A DNA stretch of 64,000 nucleotides from Leucobacter edaphi (GCF_016522535.1 NZ_JAEHOI010000005.1:248001-312000); one strand, 5' to 3'. Shown: positions 44,866 through 55,787, counted from the stretch's first letter. Numbers and translations are program-made. Notes: generated by a model from the letters alone, not told the origin.

Positions 44866-45284
44866 GGGCGCCACACGACGACTTCGGAGCTGCGCCGAAC
44901 CCGCGTGCCGCGGCGCAGCGTGACGACCTCGCCGCCCGCGCCGCCCGCCGCGAAAACACGGCGCTCGGGGCGCTGCAAGCGCTCCTCGGAGAGTGCGCGC
45001 TCGAGCTCGCGGACGTGCTCCTCGAGCTCGCGGACGCGATTCTCGAGCTTCAGCACTCGCCGGATGCCCTCCAGGCTCAGGCCTTCGGCGGAGAGCCTGC
45101 CGACCTCCTGCAGCTGCGAGACGTCGTGCAGGGAGTACCGCCGGGTGTTCCCCGCGGTGCGCTTCGGGGAGACGAGCCCGATCCGGTCGTACTGGCGGAG
45201 CGTCTGCGGGTGCAGTTCCGCGAGCTCGGCGGCCGCCGCGATCGCGAACACGGGGGTGTATCGATCCATCTGAGGGGGAACCAC
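44862..45284 (-). CDS. hspR: Heat-shock repressor HspR (MerR family)
   Basis: A 140-residue MerR-type protein. HTH and wing appear in AAAAELAELHPQTLRQYDRI and GLVSPKRTAGNTRRYSLHDV, followed by a coiled coil (RVRELEEHVRELERAL). GTG 45284 follows AGGAG. HspR represses the dnaK operon and clpB in actinobacteria by binding HAIR boxes (CTTGAGT-N7-ACTCAAG); such boxes lie upstream of dnaK here. Fourth gene of dnaK-grpE-dnaJ-hspR, placed after a large hairpin. Confidence 0.93.
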   Translation of the reverse strand: MVPPQMDRYTPVFAIAAAAELAELHPQTLRQYDRIGLVSPKRTAGNTRRYSLHDVSQLQEVGRLSAEGLSLEGIRRVLKLENRVRELEEHVRELERALSEERLQRPERRVFAAGGAGGEVVTLRRGTRVRRSSEVVVWRP

Positions 45285-45351
45285 GTCTCGTCTCCTTTCC
45301 AGCGGTATTGCGTTGTCTGGGTCCTCGTCCGCGGTACCGACGAGGGCATTC

Positions 45352-45406
45352 GAGTGTCCCCTGATCCTGGCCGCTTTTAAAATCGTGGCCGGATCAGGGG
45401 AAACTC
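45352..45406 (-). repeat. Large hairpin between dnaJ and hspR
   Basis: On the minus strand CCCCTGATCCGGCC pairs with GGCC-A-GGATCAGGGG (one bulge), around a TTTTAAAA-containing loop; GAGT/ACTC extend the base. It lies 13 nt after the dnaJ stop and may be a partial terminator or a processing site that separates hspR levels from chaperone levels. Confidence 0.6.
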
Positions 45407-45418
45407 AAAAATCTGGGG

Positions 45419-46372
45419 CTAGCCCCTGGCGCGCGCGAGCAGATCCTCGCGCGGGTTCTCCTTCGGTTCGACGGCGCGGAAGGCCTCGAGGGCCTCCTTC
45501 GCCTCGTCCGAGAGGTGCGACGGGACGACCACCTGGACCTCGGCGAGCAGGTCGCCGGTGCCCTTCGAGCTCTTCACGCCGCGGCCCTTCACGCGCAGCA
45601 CGCGGCCGCTCGGGGTTCCGGGCTGCACGCGCAGCTTGACGGTCGGGCCGCCGAGCGTCGGCACCTCGACGGTCGCGCCGAGCGCGGCCTCCGAGAACGT
45701 GACCGGGAGCTTCAGGCGCAGGTTCTGGCCGTCGCGCTCGAACACCGGGTGCTTGCGCACCGTGACCGTGAGGATAATGTCCCCCGCCGGTCCGCCGTTC
45801 GGGCTCGGTTCGCCCTTGCCTCGCACCTTGATCTTTTGCCCGTCGGAGACGCCGGCGGGAATCTTGACCTTGACCGAGCCGGTCGAGGCCTCGAGCGTCA
45901 CGGTCTTGCCCTGCACGGCCGTCTCGAAGTCGAGGGTCGTGGTGGCGTGGATGTCCCTTCCGGGCTGCGGACCGCGCGGGGCCCCGCCGCCGAACATCCC
46001 GAAGATGTCCTCGAAGTTCTGGCCGCCACCCGACTGCTGGTAGCTGAAGTTGCCCCGGCCTCCGCCGAACATGCCTCCGAATACGTCCTCGAAACCCTGT
46101 CCGCCGCCACCGCCCGAGGTGAAGCGGGCGCCGCCCGCTCCCATCGCACGGATCTGGTCGTACTCGGCGCGCTCCTCCTTGTCGGAGAGCACCGAGTACG
46201 CCTCGCTGATCTCCTTGAAACGCGCCTCCGCTGCGGCATCGCCCGGATTGGAGTCCGGGTGGTACTTCCGCGCGAGCTTGCGATAGGCCTTCTTCAGCTC
46301 AGCATCGCTGACGTCTTTTGAGACGCCGAGGATCTGGTAAAAGTCCTTCTCGAGCCAATCCTGACTAGCCAT
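45419..46372 (-). CDS. dnaJ: DnaJ/CbpA-type co-chaperone
   Basis: A 317-residue J-protein. J domain at ~9-75 with HPD at 38-40, Gly/Phe-rich linker (~85-135), then two C-terminal beta domains (GRDIHATTTLDFETAVQGKT onward). There is no CxxCxGxG zinc finger, so it is of the CbpA/DnaJ2 type. It stimulates DnaK ATPase and delivers substrates. Its start overlaps grpE by 8 nt. Confidence 0.93.
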   Translation of the reverse strand: MASQDWLEKDFYQILGVSKDVSDAELKKAYRKLARKYHPDSNPGDAAAEARFKEISEAYSVLSDKEERAEYDQIRAMGAGGARFTSGGGGGQGFEDVFGGMFGGGRGNFSYQQSGGGQNFEDIFGMFGGGAPRGPQPGRDIHATTTLDFETAVQGKTVTLEASTGSVKVKIPAGVSDGQKIKVRGKGEPSPNGGPAGDIILTVTVRKHPVFERDGQNLRLKLPVTFSEAALGATVEVPTLGGPTVKLRVQPGTPSGRVLRVKGRGVKSSKGTGDLLAEVQVVVPSHLSDEAKEALEAFRAVEPKENPREDLLARARG

Positions 46373-46967
46373 CAGCCCCCACCGCCACCGCTACCTTGGC
46401 GGGGCGCAGTTCGACGTCGCCGATCCGGTAGCCCCGCTCGATCACATCGAGGACGGTGTCCTGCTCGGTTCCGGGAACGGGCACCTGGGCGATCGCCTCG
46501 TGGATCTGCGGATCGAAGGGCTCGCCCTTCTCGCCGTAGGCCTCGAGTCCGAGTCGCTCGAGCGAGCCCCGAATCTTCTGCGCGATCGTGGCGAACGCGG
46601 TTCCCTCTTCGAGGTCGCCGTGCTGTTCGGCCCGATCGAGATCGTCCAGCACCGGCAGGAGCGCCGATACTGCGACCGCGGTTGCCCGCTGCTTCTCGAT
46701 AACCGCGTTGGCCTCGGTCCGCTTGCGGTAGTTCGCGTACTCCGCGGTCAGACGTCGCAGATCGTCGAGGTACGGGTTGTCGGAACCGGCGGCTTCGCCG
46801 TCGGCCTCCGCCGCCTCGCTGCTCTGCTCTGCGCCCAGGATGTCGTCGACGGTGAGGTCTTCGCCCTGCGGCGCGGGGCCGGAGGCACCGGCCTCCGGCC
46901 CCGCTGCGGGAACCTCATCGCGCGGCTCGTCTCCCGAGCCCTGTGCGTGCTGCTCCTCGTGCGTCAT
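46365..46967 (-). CDS. grpE: Nucleotide exchange factor GrpE
   Basis: A 200-residue protein: acidic disordered N-terminus (~1-60), long coiled coil (YLDDLRRLTAEYANYRKRTE), then beta domain with FDPQIHEAIAQVPVPGTE and the terminal VIERGYRIGDVELRPAKVAV signature. It releases ADP from DnaK. It begins 2 nt after dnaK. Confidence 0.94.
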   Translation of the reverse strand: MTHEEQHAQGSGDEPRDEVPAAGPEAGASGPAPQGEDLTVDDILGAEQSSEAAEADGEAAGSDNPYLDDLRRLTAEYANYRKRTEANAVIEKQRATAVAVSALLPVLDDLDRAEQHGDLEEGTAFATIAQKIRGSLERLGLEAYGEKGEPFDPQIHEAIAQVPVPGTEQDTVLDVIERGYRIGDVELRPAKVAVAVGADG

Positions 46968-46969
46968 GG

Positions 46970-48883
<1,914 letters not shown>

Positions 48884-48922
48884 CTAGGGGGCAAGAGTCG
48901 GGGACCTTCGCGTCCACCAAAC

Positions 48923-49005
48923 CCTGAGCCTCATGCACTCAAGTTTACCGAGCGGCACGATTCAGTCAAGCCGGTTTGGGTGAACTTGAGTCGAATACAC
49001 TCAAC
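48923..49005 (-). promoter_or_regulatory. dnaK promoter with two HAIR-like HspR boxes
   Basis: Distal box CTTGAGT-CGAATAC-ACTCAAC (48985-49005) has one mismatch to the HAIR consensus CTTGAGT-N7-ACTCAAG. Proximal box CCTGAGC-CTCATGC-ACTCAAG (48923-48943) keeps one perfect arm. Between them on the minus strand are TTGACT (-35, 48969-48964), a 16-nt spacer and TAAACT (-10, 48947-48942). The proximal box touches the -10. Confidence 0.85.
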
Positions 49006-49100
49006 TCTCAGCTTCCATTGATTCATGGCGCGATCAGGCCTCCGTAACACCTGCCCCAAATCGTTGCCCTCCGGACTCCTTCGCTCGATACGCTGAACCC

Positions 49101-50525
49101 ATGAGCGACCTCCCCGCCTCCCCCACCCCCACTTCCCCCGAGGGTTCCGGGGCAGACGCCGCAACCGCGGCGACTCCTGGTCACCCCGCCACAGGAGCGT
49201 TCTCCGCTCCGGCCGCTCCCCTGGAGCCGGCGAAGAAGCGCACTATCTTCGCCTGGTCACTCTGGGACTGGGGGTCCGCCGCGTTCCAGGCGGTCGTCAC
49301 GACGTTCGTGTTCACCGTCTACCTCACCTCCGGCGCATTCGGCGAGGAGGCCGAGGTCTCGGTGAAGCTCGGCTTCGCCCTCACGATCGCCGGCGTCACC
49401 ATCGCGCTGCTCGCTCCCGTGCTCGGCAAGATCACCGACGCCACGGGCAACCGCAAGCACTGGCTCGCCATCACCACGGGCATCACGGTCGCCTGCACCG
49501 CGCTCCTCGTGCTCGTCGCCCCGGAGCCGCAGTACCTGATCCTCGGCCTGATCCTGCTCGCCATCGGCAACATCGCCTTCGAGTTCGCCGGCGTCAGCTA
49601 CAACTCCATGCTCAACCAGCTCGCCACCCCCGCAACGCTCGGCCGCATCTCAGGTTTCGGCTGGGGCATGGGCTACCTCGGCGGGATCGTCCTCCTGAGC
49701 CTGGTCCTCGTCGGGTTCATCCTCCCGGAGACCGGCTGGTTCGGCGTGACGAGCGAGGGCGCCTGGAACGTGCGCGTCGCCATGGTGCTGTGCGCGGTGT
49801 GGTTCGCGGTGTTCGCGATCCCGGTGTTCGTCGCGGTCCCCGAGGTGCCCGCGAACGAGAACAGCAGGGTCACCGGGCTGCTCTCGGGCTACGCGGAACT
49901 GTTCCGCAGCATCGCCGGGCTCTGGCGCGGATCCCGCTCGACGCTCTTCTTCCTCATCTCGAGCGCCGTCTTCCGCGACGGCCTCGCCGGCGTCTTCACC
50001 TTCGCGGGGATCATCGCCGCCCGCTCCTTCGACTTCGCGCCGCAGACCATCATCGTGTTCGCGATCGTGGCCAACGTGGTCTCGGGGGCCGCGACCATCA
50101 TCGGCGGCTTCCTCGAGGACCGCTTCACGGCGAAGGGCGTCATCATCACCTCGCTGGCCGCAATGGTGATCGGCATGCTCCTCGTGTTCATGCTCGCCCC
50201 GCTCGGCCCCTGGGTGTTCTGGACCTTCGGGCTGCTGTCCTCGATCTTCGTCGGGCCCGTGCAGGCGGCCAGCCGCAGCTACCTCGCGGCCCGAATCCCG
50301 GCCGGTATGGAGGGCGAGATCTTCGGCCTCTACGCCACGACCGGGCGCGCGGTCTCCTTCCTCGCCCCGGCGGCGTTCACCGCGGCGGTCGCCCTCGGCG
50401 GCACCACCATCTCCGGCACGATCGGCATCGCCCTCGTGCTGCTCCTCGGCCTCGTCCTGCTCCTCGTCCTGCGCGATCGGAGGCCGGCGGCTTCGCTGCA
50501 GGCCGGTCCGGCCAGCGCCGCCTGA
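49101..50525 (+). CDS. UMF1-family MFS transporter
   Basis: A 474-residue transporter. A Pro/Ala-rich N-terminus (~1-45) precedes KKRTIFAWSLWDWGSAAFQA, the opening typical of the UMF1/Atg22-like MFS group; 12 helices follow. Loop GKITDATGNRKHW is the MFS loop 2-3. No ribosome site is visible before the ATG, so it may be leaderless. Function in bacteria is unproved; vacuolar amino-acid efflux is known for the fungal relative. Confidence 0.88.
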   Translation: MSDLPASPTPTSPEGSGADAATAATPGHPATGAFSAPAAPLEPAKKRTIFAWSLWDWGSAAFQAVVTTFVFTVYLTSGAFGEEAEVSVKLGFALTIAGVTIALLAPVLGKITDATGNRKHWLAITTGITVACTALLVLVAPEPQYLILGLILLAIGNIAFEFAGVSYNSMLNQLATPATLGRISGFGWGMGYLGGIVLLSLVLVGFILPETGWFGVTSEGAWNVRVAMVLCAVWFAVFAIPVFVAVPEVPANENSRVTGLLSGYAELFRSIAGLWRGSRSTLFFLISSAVFRDGLAGVFTFAGIIAARSFDFAPQTIIVFAIVANVVSGAATIIGGFLEDRFTAKGVIITSLAAMVIGMLLVFMLAPLGPWVFWTFGLLSSIFVGPVQAASRSYLAARIPAGMEGEIFGLYATTGRAVSFLAPAAFTAAVALGGTTISGTIGIALVLLLGLVLLLVLRDRRPAASLQAGPASAA

Positions 50526-50550
50526 GTCGTTTCGCGAGTACCCTGGAGCG

Positions 50551-51867
50551 GTGCCCCGTCCAGATCTCAGCCCCGAGCAGCTCGCCGTCTACGAGCGGAT
50601 CGAGCACACGCGGGAGCACGTCTTCGTTACCGGCCGAGCCGGCACGGGCAAGTCGACGATCCTGAACCATCTCTCGTGGAACACGAGCAAGATCATCGCG
50701 GTCGCCGCGCCCACGGGCGTCGCTGCCCTGAACGTCGGCGGCCAGACCCTGCACTCCCTGCTCCGCCTCCCCACCGGGATCATCGCCGATCATGAGCTCG
50801 ATCAGCCCGCGGAACTCAAGAAGATGCTGGCATCGATCGACACCCTGGTCATCGACGAGATCTCGATGGTCTCGGCCGATCTGATGGACGCGATCGACCG
50901 CTCCCTCCGCCTCGCCCGAGGGAAACGTCACGATCCGTTCGGCGGGGCCCAGATCATCATGTTCGGCGACCCCTACCAGCTGCCGCCCGTGCCGCCGAGG
51001 GATCCGCACGAGCGGGCCTATTTCCACGACACCTACCGCTCGCTGTGGTTCTTCGACGCGAAGGTGTGGGCCACGACCCCTATGGCGGTGATCGAGCTCA
51101 CCGAGGTCCACCGGCAGCGGGACGACCGCTTCAAGCAGATCCTCGGCGCCGTCCGCCACGGCGTTGTCGAGGCCGATCAGGCCGAGGAACTCAACGCGGC
51201 GGGCGCCCGCCCCGCGCCGCGGGACGTGATCACGCTCGCCACGACGAACGCGACGGTCAACCGGATCAATGCCGAGCGTCTCGCCGAGATCAAGGGGCCG
51301 GCCCTCCGCGCCGTCGCCGAGGTGAACGGGGAATTCCGGGAGAACACCTACCCCGCGGACGAGGTGCTCGAGCTGAAGCCCGGAGCGCAGGTCATGTTCC
51401 TCCGCAACGACTCGGACGGCCGCTGGGTGAACGGCACGATCGGCACGGTGTCGAAGGTCGACGGAACCGTGTGGGTCGAGGTCGATCGCGAGGAGTTCGA
51501 GGTCGAGCCGATGGTGTGGGAGCGGTACCGGTACCGCTACGACGCCGAGACGAAGAAGCTCGAGAAGGAGGTCGTGGCCGAGTTCGAGCAGTTCCCGCTG
51601 CGGCTCGCCTGGGCCGTCACGGTGCACAAGTCGCAGGGCCACACCTACGACGCCGCGATCGTGGACCTCGGTCCGCGCGCGTTCAGCGCTGGACAGACCT
51701 ATGTGGCGCTCAGCCGGGTGCGTTCCCTCGACGGGCTGTTCCTGAAGCGGCCGCTGCAGCCGCGCGACGTGATCGTCGATCCGAATGTGGTGCGGTTCAT
51801 GAATTCGCGGGTTGCGGCCGCGGGCGCGGGAACCGCTGCCGGGGCGAACGGCTCACCCGCGGCCTAG
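50551..51867 (+). CDS. PIF1/RecD2-like superfamily 1 DNA helicase
   Basis: A 438-residue AAA ATPase. Walker A VTGRAGTGKST (~27-37), Walker B LVIDEISMVS, motif III MFGDPYQLPPV, a second RecA domain ending with TVHKSQGHTYD and YVALSRVRSLDGL (motifs V/VI). These mark PIF1-type 5'-3' helicases. GTG 50551 follows GGAG. The C-terminus is Ala/Gly-rich. Likely in DNA repair or replication-fork passage. Confidence 0.9.
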   Translation: MPRPDLSPEQLAVYERIEHTREHVFVTGRAGTGKSTILNHLSWNTSKIIAVAAPTGVAALNVGGQTLHSLLRLPTGIIADHELDQPAELKKMLASIDTLVIDEISMVSADLMDAIDRSLRLARGKRHDPFGGAQIIMFGDPYQLPPVPPRDPHERAYFHDTYRSLWFFDAKVWATTPMAVIELTEVHRQRDDRFKQILGAVRHGVVEADQAEELNAAGARPAPRDVITLATTNATVNRINAERLAEIKGPALRAVAEVNGEFRENTYPADEVLELKPGAQVMFLRNDSDGRWVNGTIGTVSKVDGTVWVEVDREEFEVEPMVWERYRYRYDAETKKLEKEVVAEFEQFPLRLAWAVTVHKSQGHTYDAAIVDLGPRAFSAGQTYVALSRVRSLDGLFLKRPLQPRDVIVDPNVVRFMNSRVAAAGAGTAAGANGSPAA

Positions 51868-51972
51868 TCCCTGCGCCGTGCGCTTCGGTGCCGGTGCCGA
51901 GACTGGAGCCGGGACCGGAGCCGGCGCGCTGAGGCCCTCGCTCGCGGGCCCGCCGCGCCCCGGCCTCACCGC

Positions 51973-53040
51973 TCAGGCGCTGGCGGAGGCGTGCTCGCGC
52001 TTGCGCTTGCCGAGGTCCACGAACACCGCGGTGTTGAAGTGGTAGGCCGTGCGCACCTCGTCGAGCATGCGCTCCCGCTCCGCCTCGTCGAGTTCGGGGC
52101 CCAGCGCGTCGAGCGCCTCCCGGTAGGCAGCCTTGAACTCGGGGATCGAGCCGAGCTCCGTGAAGTCGTAGAAGGCGATTCCGGCCCGATCCAGCTCGTG
52201 CTGCTTCGCGACGCGCTTCGCGATCATCTGGCCGCCCGAGAGGTCGCCGAGATAGCGGGTGTAGTGGTGCGCGATCACCCCGGCGGCCCAGCCTTCGGCC
52301 GCGACCTCGTCGATCCGCGCGACGTACGCCTCGGTCGCGGGGACCGGGGAGATCCGATCACGCCAATCGGCGCCGATGAGGTGCTCCAGATCCTCCTCGA
52401 GCGCCGGCAGGCGCACGAGGGCGGCGGGGTGGAACGCCGCGTATGCGGGATCCGCGAGCACCCGGGCGGCCGCGGCTTCGAGGGCCACATACATGAAGTA
52501 GTGCTGCGCGACGAGGTCGATGTAGTCCTCGCGGGTGCCGTGACCGCGCATGATGTCTTCCATGAACGTTGCGCCCTCGCTGTCGGAGTGATCCGACCAG
52601 GAGCTCTCGCGGATCACCTTCGAGAACTGCTTCTCGCCCTCGGGCTCGTGATCGGCTCCGTGATGAGCGTGTGATCCATGGGCTGCACCGCCGTGCGCCC
52701 CACCGCCGTGCGGCCCCTTCGCGTCCCCCTCGGCCGGGGCGTGCTCCTCGCGCGCGGGAACGCCGAGGCGTTCGCACGCGGTGCGGTACAGCTTGACGAC
52801 CTCGCGCCGGATCTCCGGGCGCTCGCTGATTGATCCGCCGGGCCAGGCAACCTCGAGATCGCTGGTGCCTTCCGCGTCGGTAACCGACCAGACGCCGCCC
52901 TCGCTCGTGACCCCCACCATCGTGCTCGCGGTGGCCCCGGGACGCCCGAACGCACGCGCGATCAGAAGATTATCGTCGGAATGGTCGCCGTTCATGTGGC
53001 CGGTTACCCCGGCGACGACGGCCTCGCTAAAGGAAGTCAC
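51973..53040 (-). CDS. DUF2470 - heme oxygenase fusion
   Basis: A 355-residue two-domain protein. Residues 1-~92 are a DUF2470 domain (GHMNGDHSDDNLLIARAF). A linker at ~100-131 is very His/Gly-rich (HGSHAHHGADH). Residues ~137-350 are a biliverdin-type heme oxygenase like HmuO: proximal His151 in SWSDHSDSEGATFM and distal helix LGDLSGGQ (264-271). DUF2470 also occurs at the C-terminus of HugZ-type heme-degrading proteins. The protein would cut heme to biliverdin, CO and iron; the linker may bind metal or heme. No heme importer is adjacent. Confidence 0.9.
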   Translation of the reverse strand: MTSFSEAVVAGVTGHMNGDHSDDNLLIARAFGRPGATASTMVGVTSEGGVWSVTDAEGTSDLEVAWPGGSISERPEIRREVVKLYRTACERLGVPAREEHAPAEGDAKGPHGGGAHGGAAHGSHAHHGADHEPEGEKQFSKVIRESSWSDHSDSEGATFMEDIMRGHGTREDYIDLVAQHYFMYVALEAAAARVLADPAYAAFHPAALVRLPALEEDLEHLIGADWRDRISPVPATEAYVARIDEVAAEGWAAGVIAHHYTRYLGDLSGGQMIAKRVAKQHELDRAGIAFYDFTELGSIPEFKAAYREALDALGPELDEAERERMLDEVRTAYHFNTAVFVDLGKRKREHASASA

Positions 53041-53183
53041 CCGACTATCCTAGGCCGCGAAAATGCCCGCTGTCAGGGGCCATAGGTCCGATCTACCCGC
53101 CCGTTCCGAGGCGTTTTCAGAGAGACCTACTAGACTTCCGCGTGTTCTGTGTCCCTATCCCTCGTGGAGTTAGGTGGTCGAGT

Positions 53184-54443
53184 GTGAGCTCGAGAATTGC
53201 GCGCCGCGCTCGCGCCGTCGTCATCGGTATGGTCGCGGTCGCTTCGCTCGGACTCACGGCCTGCTCGGGCGGGAGCGGCGGCGGCGGCAATAGCGGGACC
53301 GACACGATCGACTCCGCGCTCTCCGGCTCCATCAACGGCGCCGTCGAGAACGCGATGCAGAAGAGCGGTTCCACGGAGGCCATCGTCGGCGTCTGGGACG
53401 GCAAGAAGGGCGAGTACGTCAGGGGCTTCGGCAACGAGCACCTCGACGGTAACAGCGTCATCCGCGGCGCGCAGGCCACTCAGCCCGTCATGTGCGCGCT
53501 CCTTCTCGAGATGGCCGAGGAGGGCAAGGTCAAGCTCGACGCCGAGGTGTCCAAGGACCTGACCCGCCAGCCCGGCATTGATGGCATCACCTACCGCCAG
53601 CTCTGCGACGGCCGCTCTGGCCTCGCCGATTTCAAGGCCGGTTACACGGACATGAACGCGAACAACCCGACTCGCCCCTGGCCGGAGCAGGAGATCCTCG
53701 CACAGGGTCTCGCGCACTCGCCGCTGTCATGGCCGGGACTCGACTTCCACGCGTCCGACACGGATGCGGTGCTCCTCGCCCGCGCGCTCAAGGTCCGCAG
53801 CGGCGAGGACATCAACCAGCTGCTCAGCGAGCACGTGTTCGGCCCTGCCGGCATGGGCTCGGCCTCGTACAATCTCTCCGCGCTCACGGTCTCGGGCACC
53901 ACGATGTCCGGGCTCACCTACCCGTCGAGCGGCGGGAAGCCGGTGTGCGACGCCGACCCGGTGAAGGTGGCAGAGGTCTCGCCGACCATGCTCGCCGGCG
54001 CCGGCGCCACGACCACGTCGGTCACCGACCTCAAGAAGTTCTACGAGAAGTACCTCTCGGGCGGCTTCGGGGGCGAGAAAAACAGCAAGCTGGCCACGGA
54101 GGCCACCCCGACCACGAACCCCAAGCGCGACAAGGAGGGGAAGCCCACCGAGGAGGTCAAGCCGGAGGGCCAGCAGTGGGCCTTCGGGACCGAGAAGATG
54201 GACGCGCTCTACGGTCGCGCGGGCTCGATCACGGGCACCGCGACGGCCGCCTACCACGATCCTTCGACGGGCTACACCGTCATCGTCTCGCTGAACAACT
54301 CCTCGAGCGGCGGCGGCATCGCGCGCGCGCTCGCCTTCGAGATCGCTGCGCTCTCCAAGGCGTCGGGCACCGGCCCCGAGGTGGGCTGGAGCGCGGAGGA
54401 CCAGCAGAAGCAGATCGGGGAACTGGCGATCTGCCAGAAGTAG
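53184..54443 (+). CDS. Serine-hydrolase (class C beta-lactamase-like) lipoprotein, catalytic motifs lost
   Basis: A 419-residue exported lipoprotein; lipobox LTAC, Cys27. The overall layout follows class C beta-lactamase/PBP-like hydrolases (EEGKVKLDAEV, GITYRQLCDGRSGL, GMGSASYNL, late YGRAGSITGTATAAY). The nucleophile motif SxxK is replaced by RGAQATQP (~94-101), the YxN motif by HAS, and the KTG/HxG motif by RAG. It is therefore probably not an active hydrolase but a binding or scaffold protein on the outer face of the membrane. GTG 53184 is the chosen start. Confidence 0.78.
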   Translation: MSSRIARRARAVVIGMVAVASLGLTACSGGSGGGGNSGTDTIDSALSGSINGAVENAMQKSGSTEAIVGVWDGKKGEYVRGFGNEHLDGNSVIRGAQATQPVMCALLLEMAEEGKVKLDAEVSKDLTRQPGIDGITYRQLCDGRSGLADFKAGYTDMNANNPTRPWPEQEILAQGLAHSPLSWPGLDFHASDTDAVLLARALKVRSGEDINQLLSEHVFGPAGMGSASYNLSALTVSGTTMSGLTYPSSGGKPVCDADPVKVAEVSPTMLAGAGATTTSVTDLKKFYEKYLSGGFGGEKNSKLATEATPTTNPKRDKEGKPTEEVKPEGQQWAFGTEKMDALYGRAGSITGTATAAYHDPSTGYTVIVSLNNSSSGGGIARALAFEIAALSKASGTGPEVGWSAEDQQKQIGELAICQK

Positions 54444-54576
54444 CGCTCCCGCGCCCGGTCACTCGTCCGGGCGAGGAACCGCTGCGCGCGGCGCCCCGCG
54501 CACCCGGCTCACGCTCGGGTGGGGCCTCGCCATGATCTGCTAGGGTGTTCTGGCAGGCCCCTCCGGGAACCGCTCC

Positions 54577-54647
54577 GGGGATGTAGTTCAATGGTAGAAC
54601 TTCTGCTTCCCAAGCAGACAGCGCGAGTTCGATTCTCGTCATCCCCT
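54577..54647 (+). tRNA. tRNA-Gly(CCC)
   Basis: A 71-nt cloverleaf. Acceptor GGGGATG pairs with CATCCCC; D-arm AGTTCAATGGTAGAACT; anticodon stem TCTGC/GCAGA around TTCCCAA, anticodon CCC; T-arm CGAG-TTCGATT-CTCG. CCA is not encoded. Confidence 0.95.
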
Positions 54648-54652
54648 CTGAT

Positions 54653-54681
54653 CAGGCCCTCTTCCTCAGGAAGGGGGCCTG
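54653..54681 (+). terminator. Terminator of tRNA-Gly
   Basis: Arms CAGGCCC and GGGCCTG with extra CTTCC/GGAAG pairing inside, directly after the tRNA. Confidence 0.75.
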
Positions 54682-54739
54682 TTGCGTGTGGCCCGAGCGC
54701 TCGTTGGCGATCTATTGGCTCTTTTGCCCGCGGACGCCC

Positions 54740-55696
54740 TCACGGCCGCCCCTCGCGCGGCCGTGACAGGAAGTCCGTCCAGAGGTGCTGCGTCGCGTAC
54801 CCGCGCACCGGGCGCCAGGCCTCCGCAAGTTTCTCGGCGCTGCGGGCGGTGCGATCGCCGAGGGCGCGGCGCAGGATCAGGTCGCCCGAGGGGAACGCAT
54901 CGGCGTCGCGCAGAGCCCGCAGGGCGATCACCTCGACGGTCCACGGACCGATCCCCCGGATCTCCGCGAGCGCCTCGCGGGCCGTCGTCGCGTCGGCCTC
55001 CGCACCGAGGTCGAGACCCGCCGCGACCGCGACTGCGAGCGCGCGCAGCGTGGCCGCGCGGGTTCCGGTGATCCCGATCGCCTCCCGCAGCTCCGCCTCG
55101 GGGACCGCGGCGACCGCCGCGGGATCGGGGCCGAGCACGAATCGCGAACGCTCGTCCGGCCCGCCGCGCGCGAAGCGCCGCGCGAACCTGCCCTGCAGGG
55201 TGCGGGCCGCGGCCAGCGAGACCTGCTGCCCGAGAACCACCCCGAAGGCGAACTCCACGGCCTCCCGCGCGCCACCGACGCGCAGTCCGGGACGCGCGGC
55301 AACGAGCGGCCCGAGCACGGGGTCCTGCCCCAGGCACGCGCCGATCGCGCCGGGATCCGCGTCGAGGTCGAGCATGCGGTGCAGCGTCGACGCGACGTGC
55401 GCCTCGTCGGCCGGGTCCGCGAGTTCGAGGTCCACCGGGATCTCCACGCGTTCGGCGTCCTCGACGATCCGCGCCCACTCGACCCGCGCGAGCGCGAGAC
55501 CGCCCGGGGCATCGATCGCGTGCAGGGAAAAGTCCGGGTGCAGTTCGTCGCGGCCGGGGATCGCGTGCGCGACGAGGAAGGCCCGCGTGCCCGCAGCGTC
55601 GTAGGGGGCGCGGCACGCAAGCCGCACCTCGCGCGCGCTTCGTACCCGCGCATCCGGAGCGCGGGTCGGGTCCGTGTCTCTAGCTCGCCGCGTCAT
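54740..55696 (-). CDS. AlkA-like DNA-3-methyladenine glycosylase
   Basis: A 318-residue HhH-GPD glycosylase. An AlkA N-terminal-like domain (~20-125) precedes the helix-hairpin-helix IRGIGPWTVEVIALRAL, after which AFPSGDLILRRAL carries the catalytic Asp. ATG 55696 follows AGGA with 7-nt spacing; an ATG 18 nt upstream is the alternative. Removes alkylated bases in base-excision repair. Divergent from the TetR gene. Confidence 0.88.
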   Translation of the reverse strand: MTRRARDTDPTRAPDARVRSAREVRLACRAPYDAAGTRAFLVAHAIPGRDELHPDFSLHAIDAPGGLALARVEWARIVEDAERVEIPVDLELADPADEAHVASTLHRMLDLDADPGAIGACLGQDPVLGPLVAARPGLRVGGAREAVEFAFGVVLGQQVSLAAARTLQGRFARRFARGGPDERSRFVLGPDPAAVAAVPEAELREAIGITGTRAATLRALAVAVAAGLDLGAEADATTAREALAEIRGIGPWTVEVIALRALRDADAFPSGDLILRRALGDRTARSAEKLAEAWRPVRGYATQHLWTDFLSRPREGRP

Positions 55697-55787
55697 GGGT
55701 CCATCCTGCCGCACGGATCACCCCGACTTCCGTCGATTCGCGGCCGCTTGGGGGACGGGAGGCGCTCGACTCGCTACGCTCGATGCC

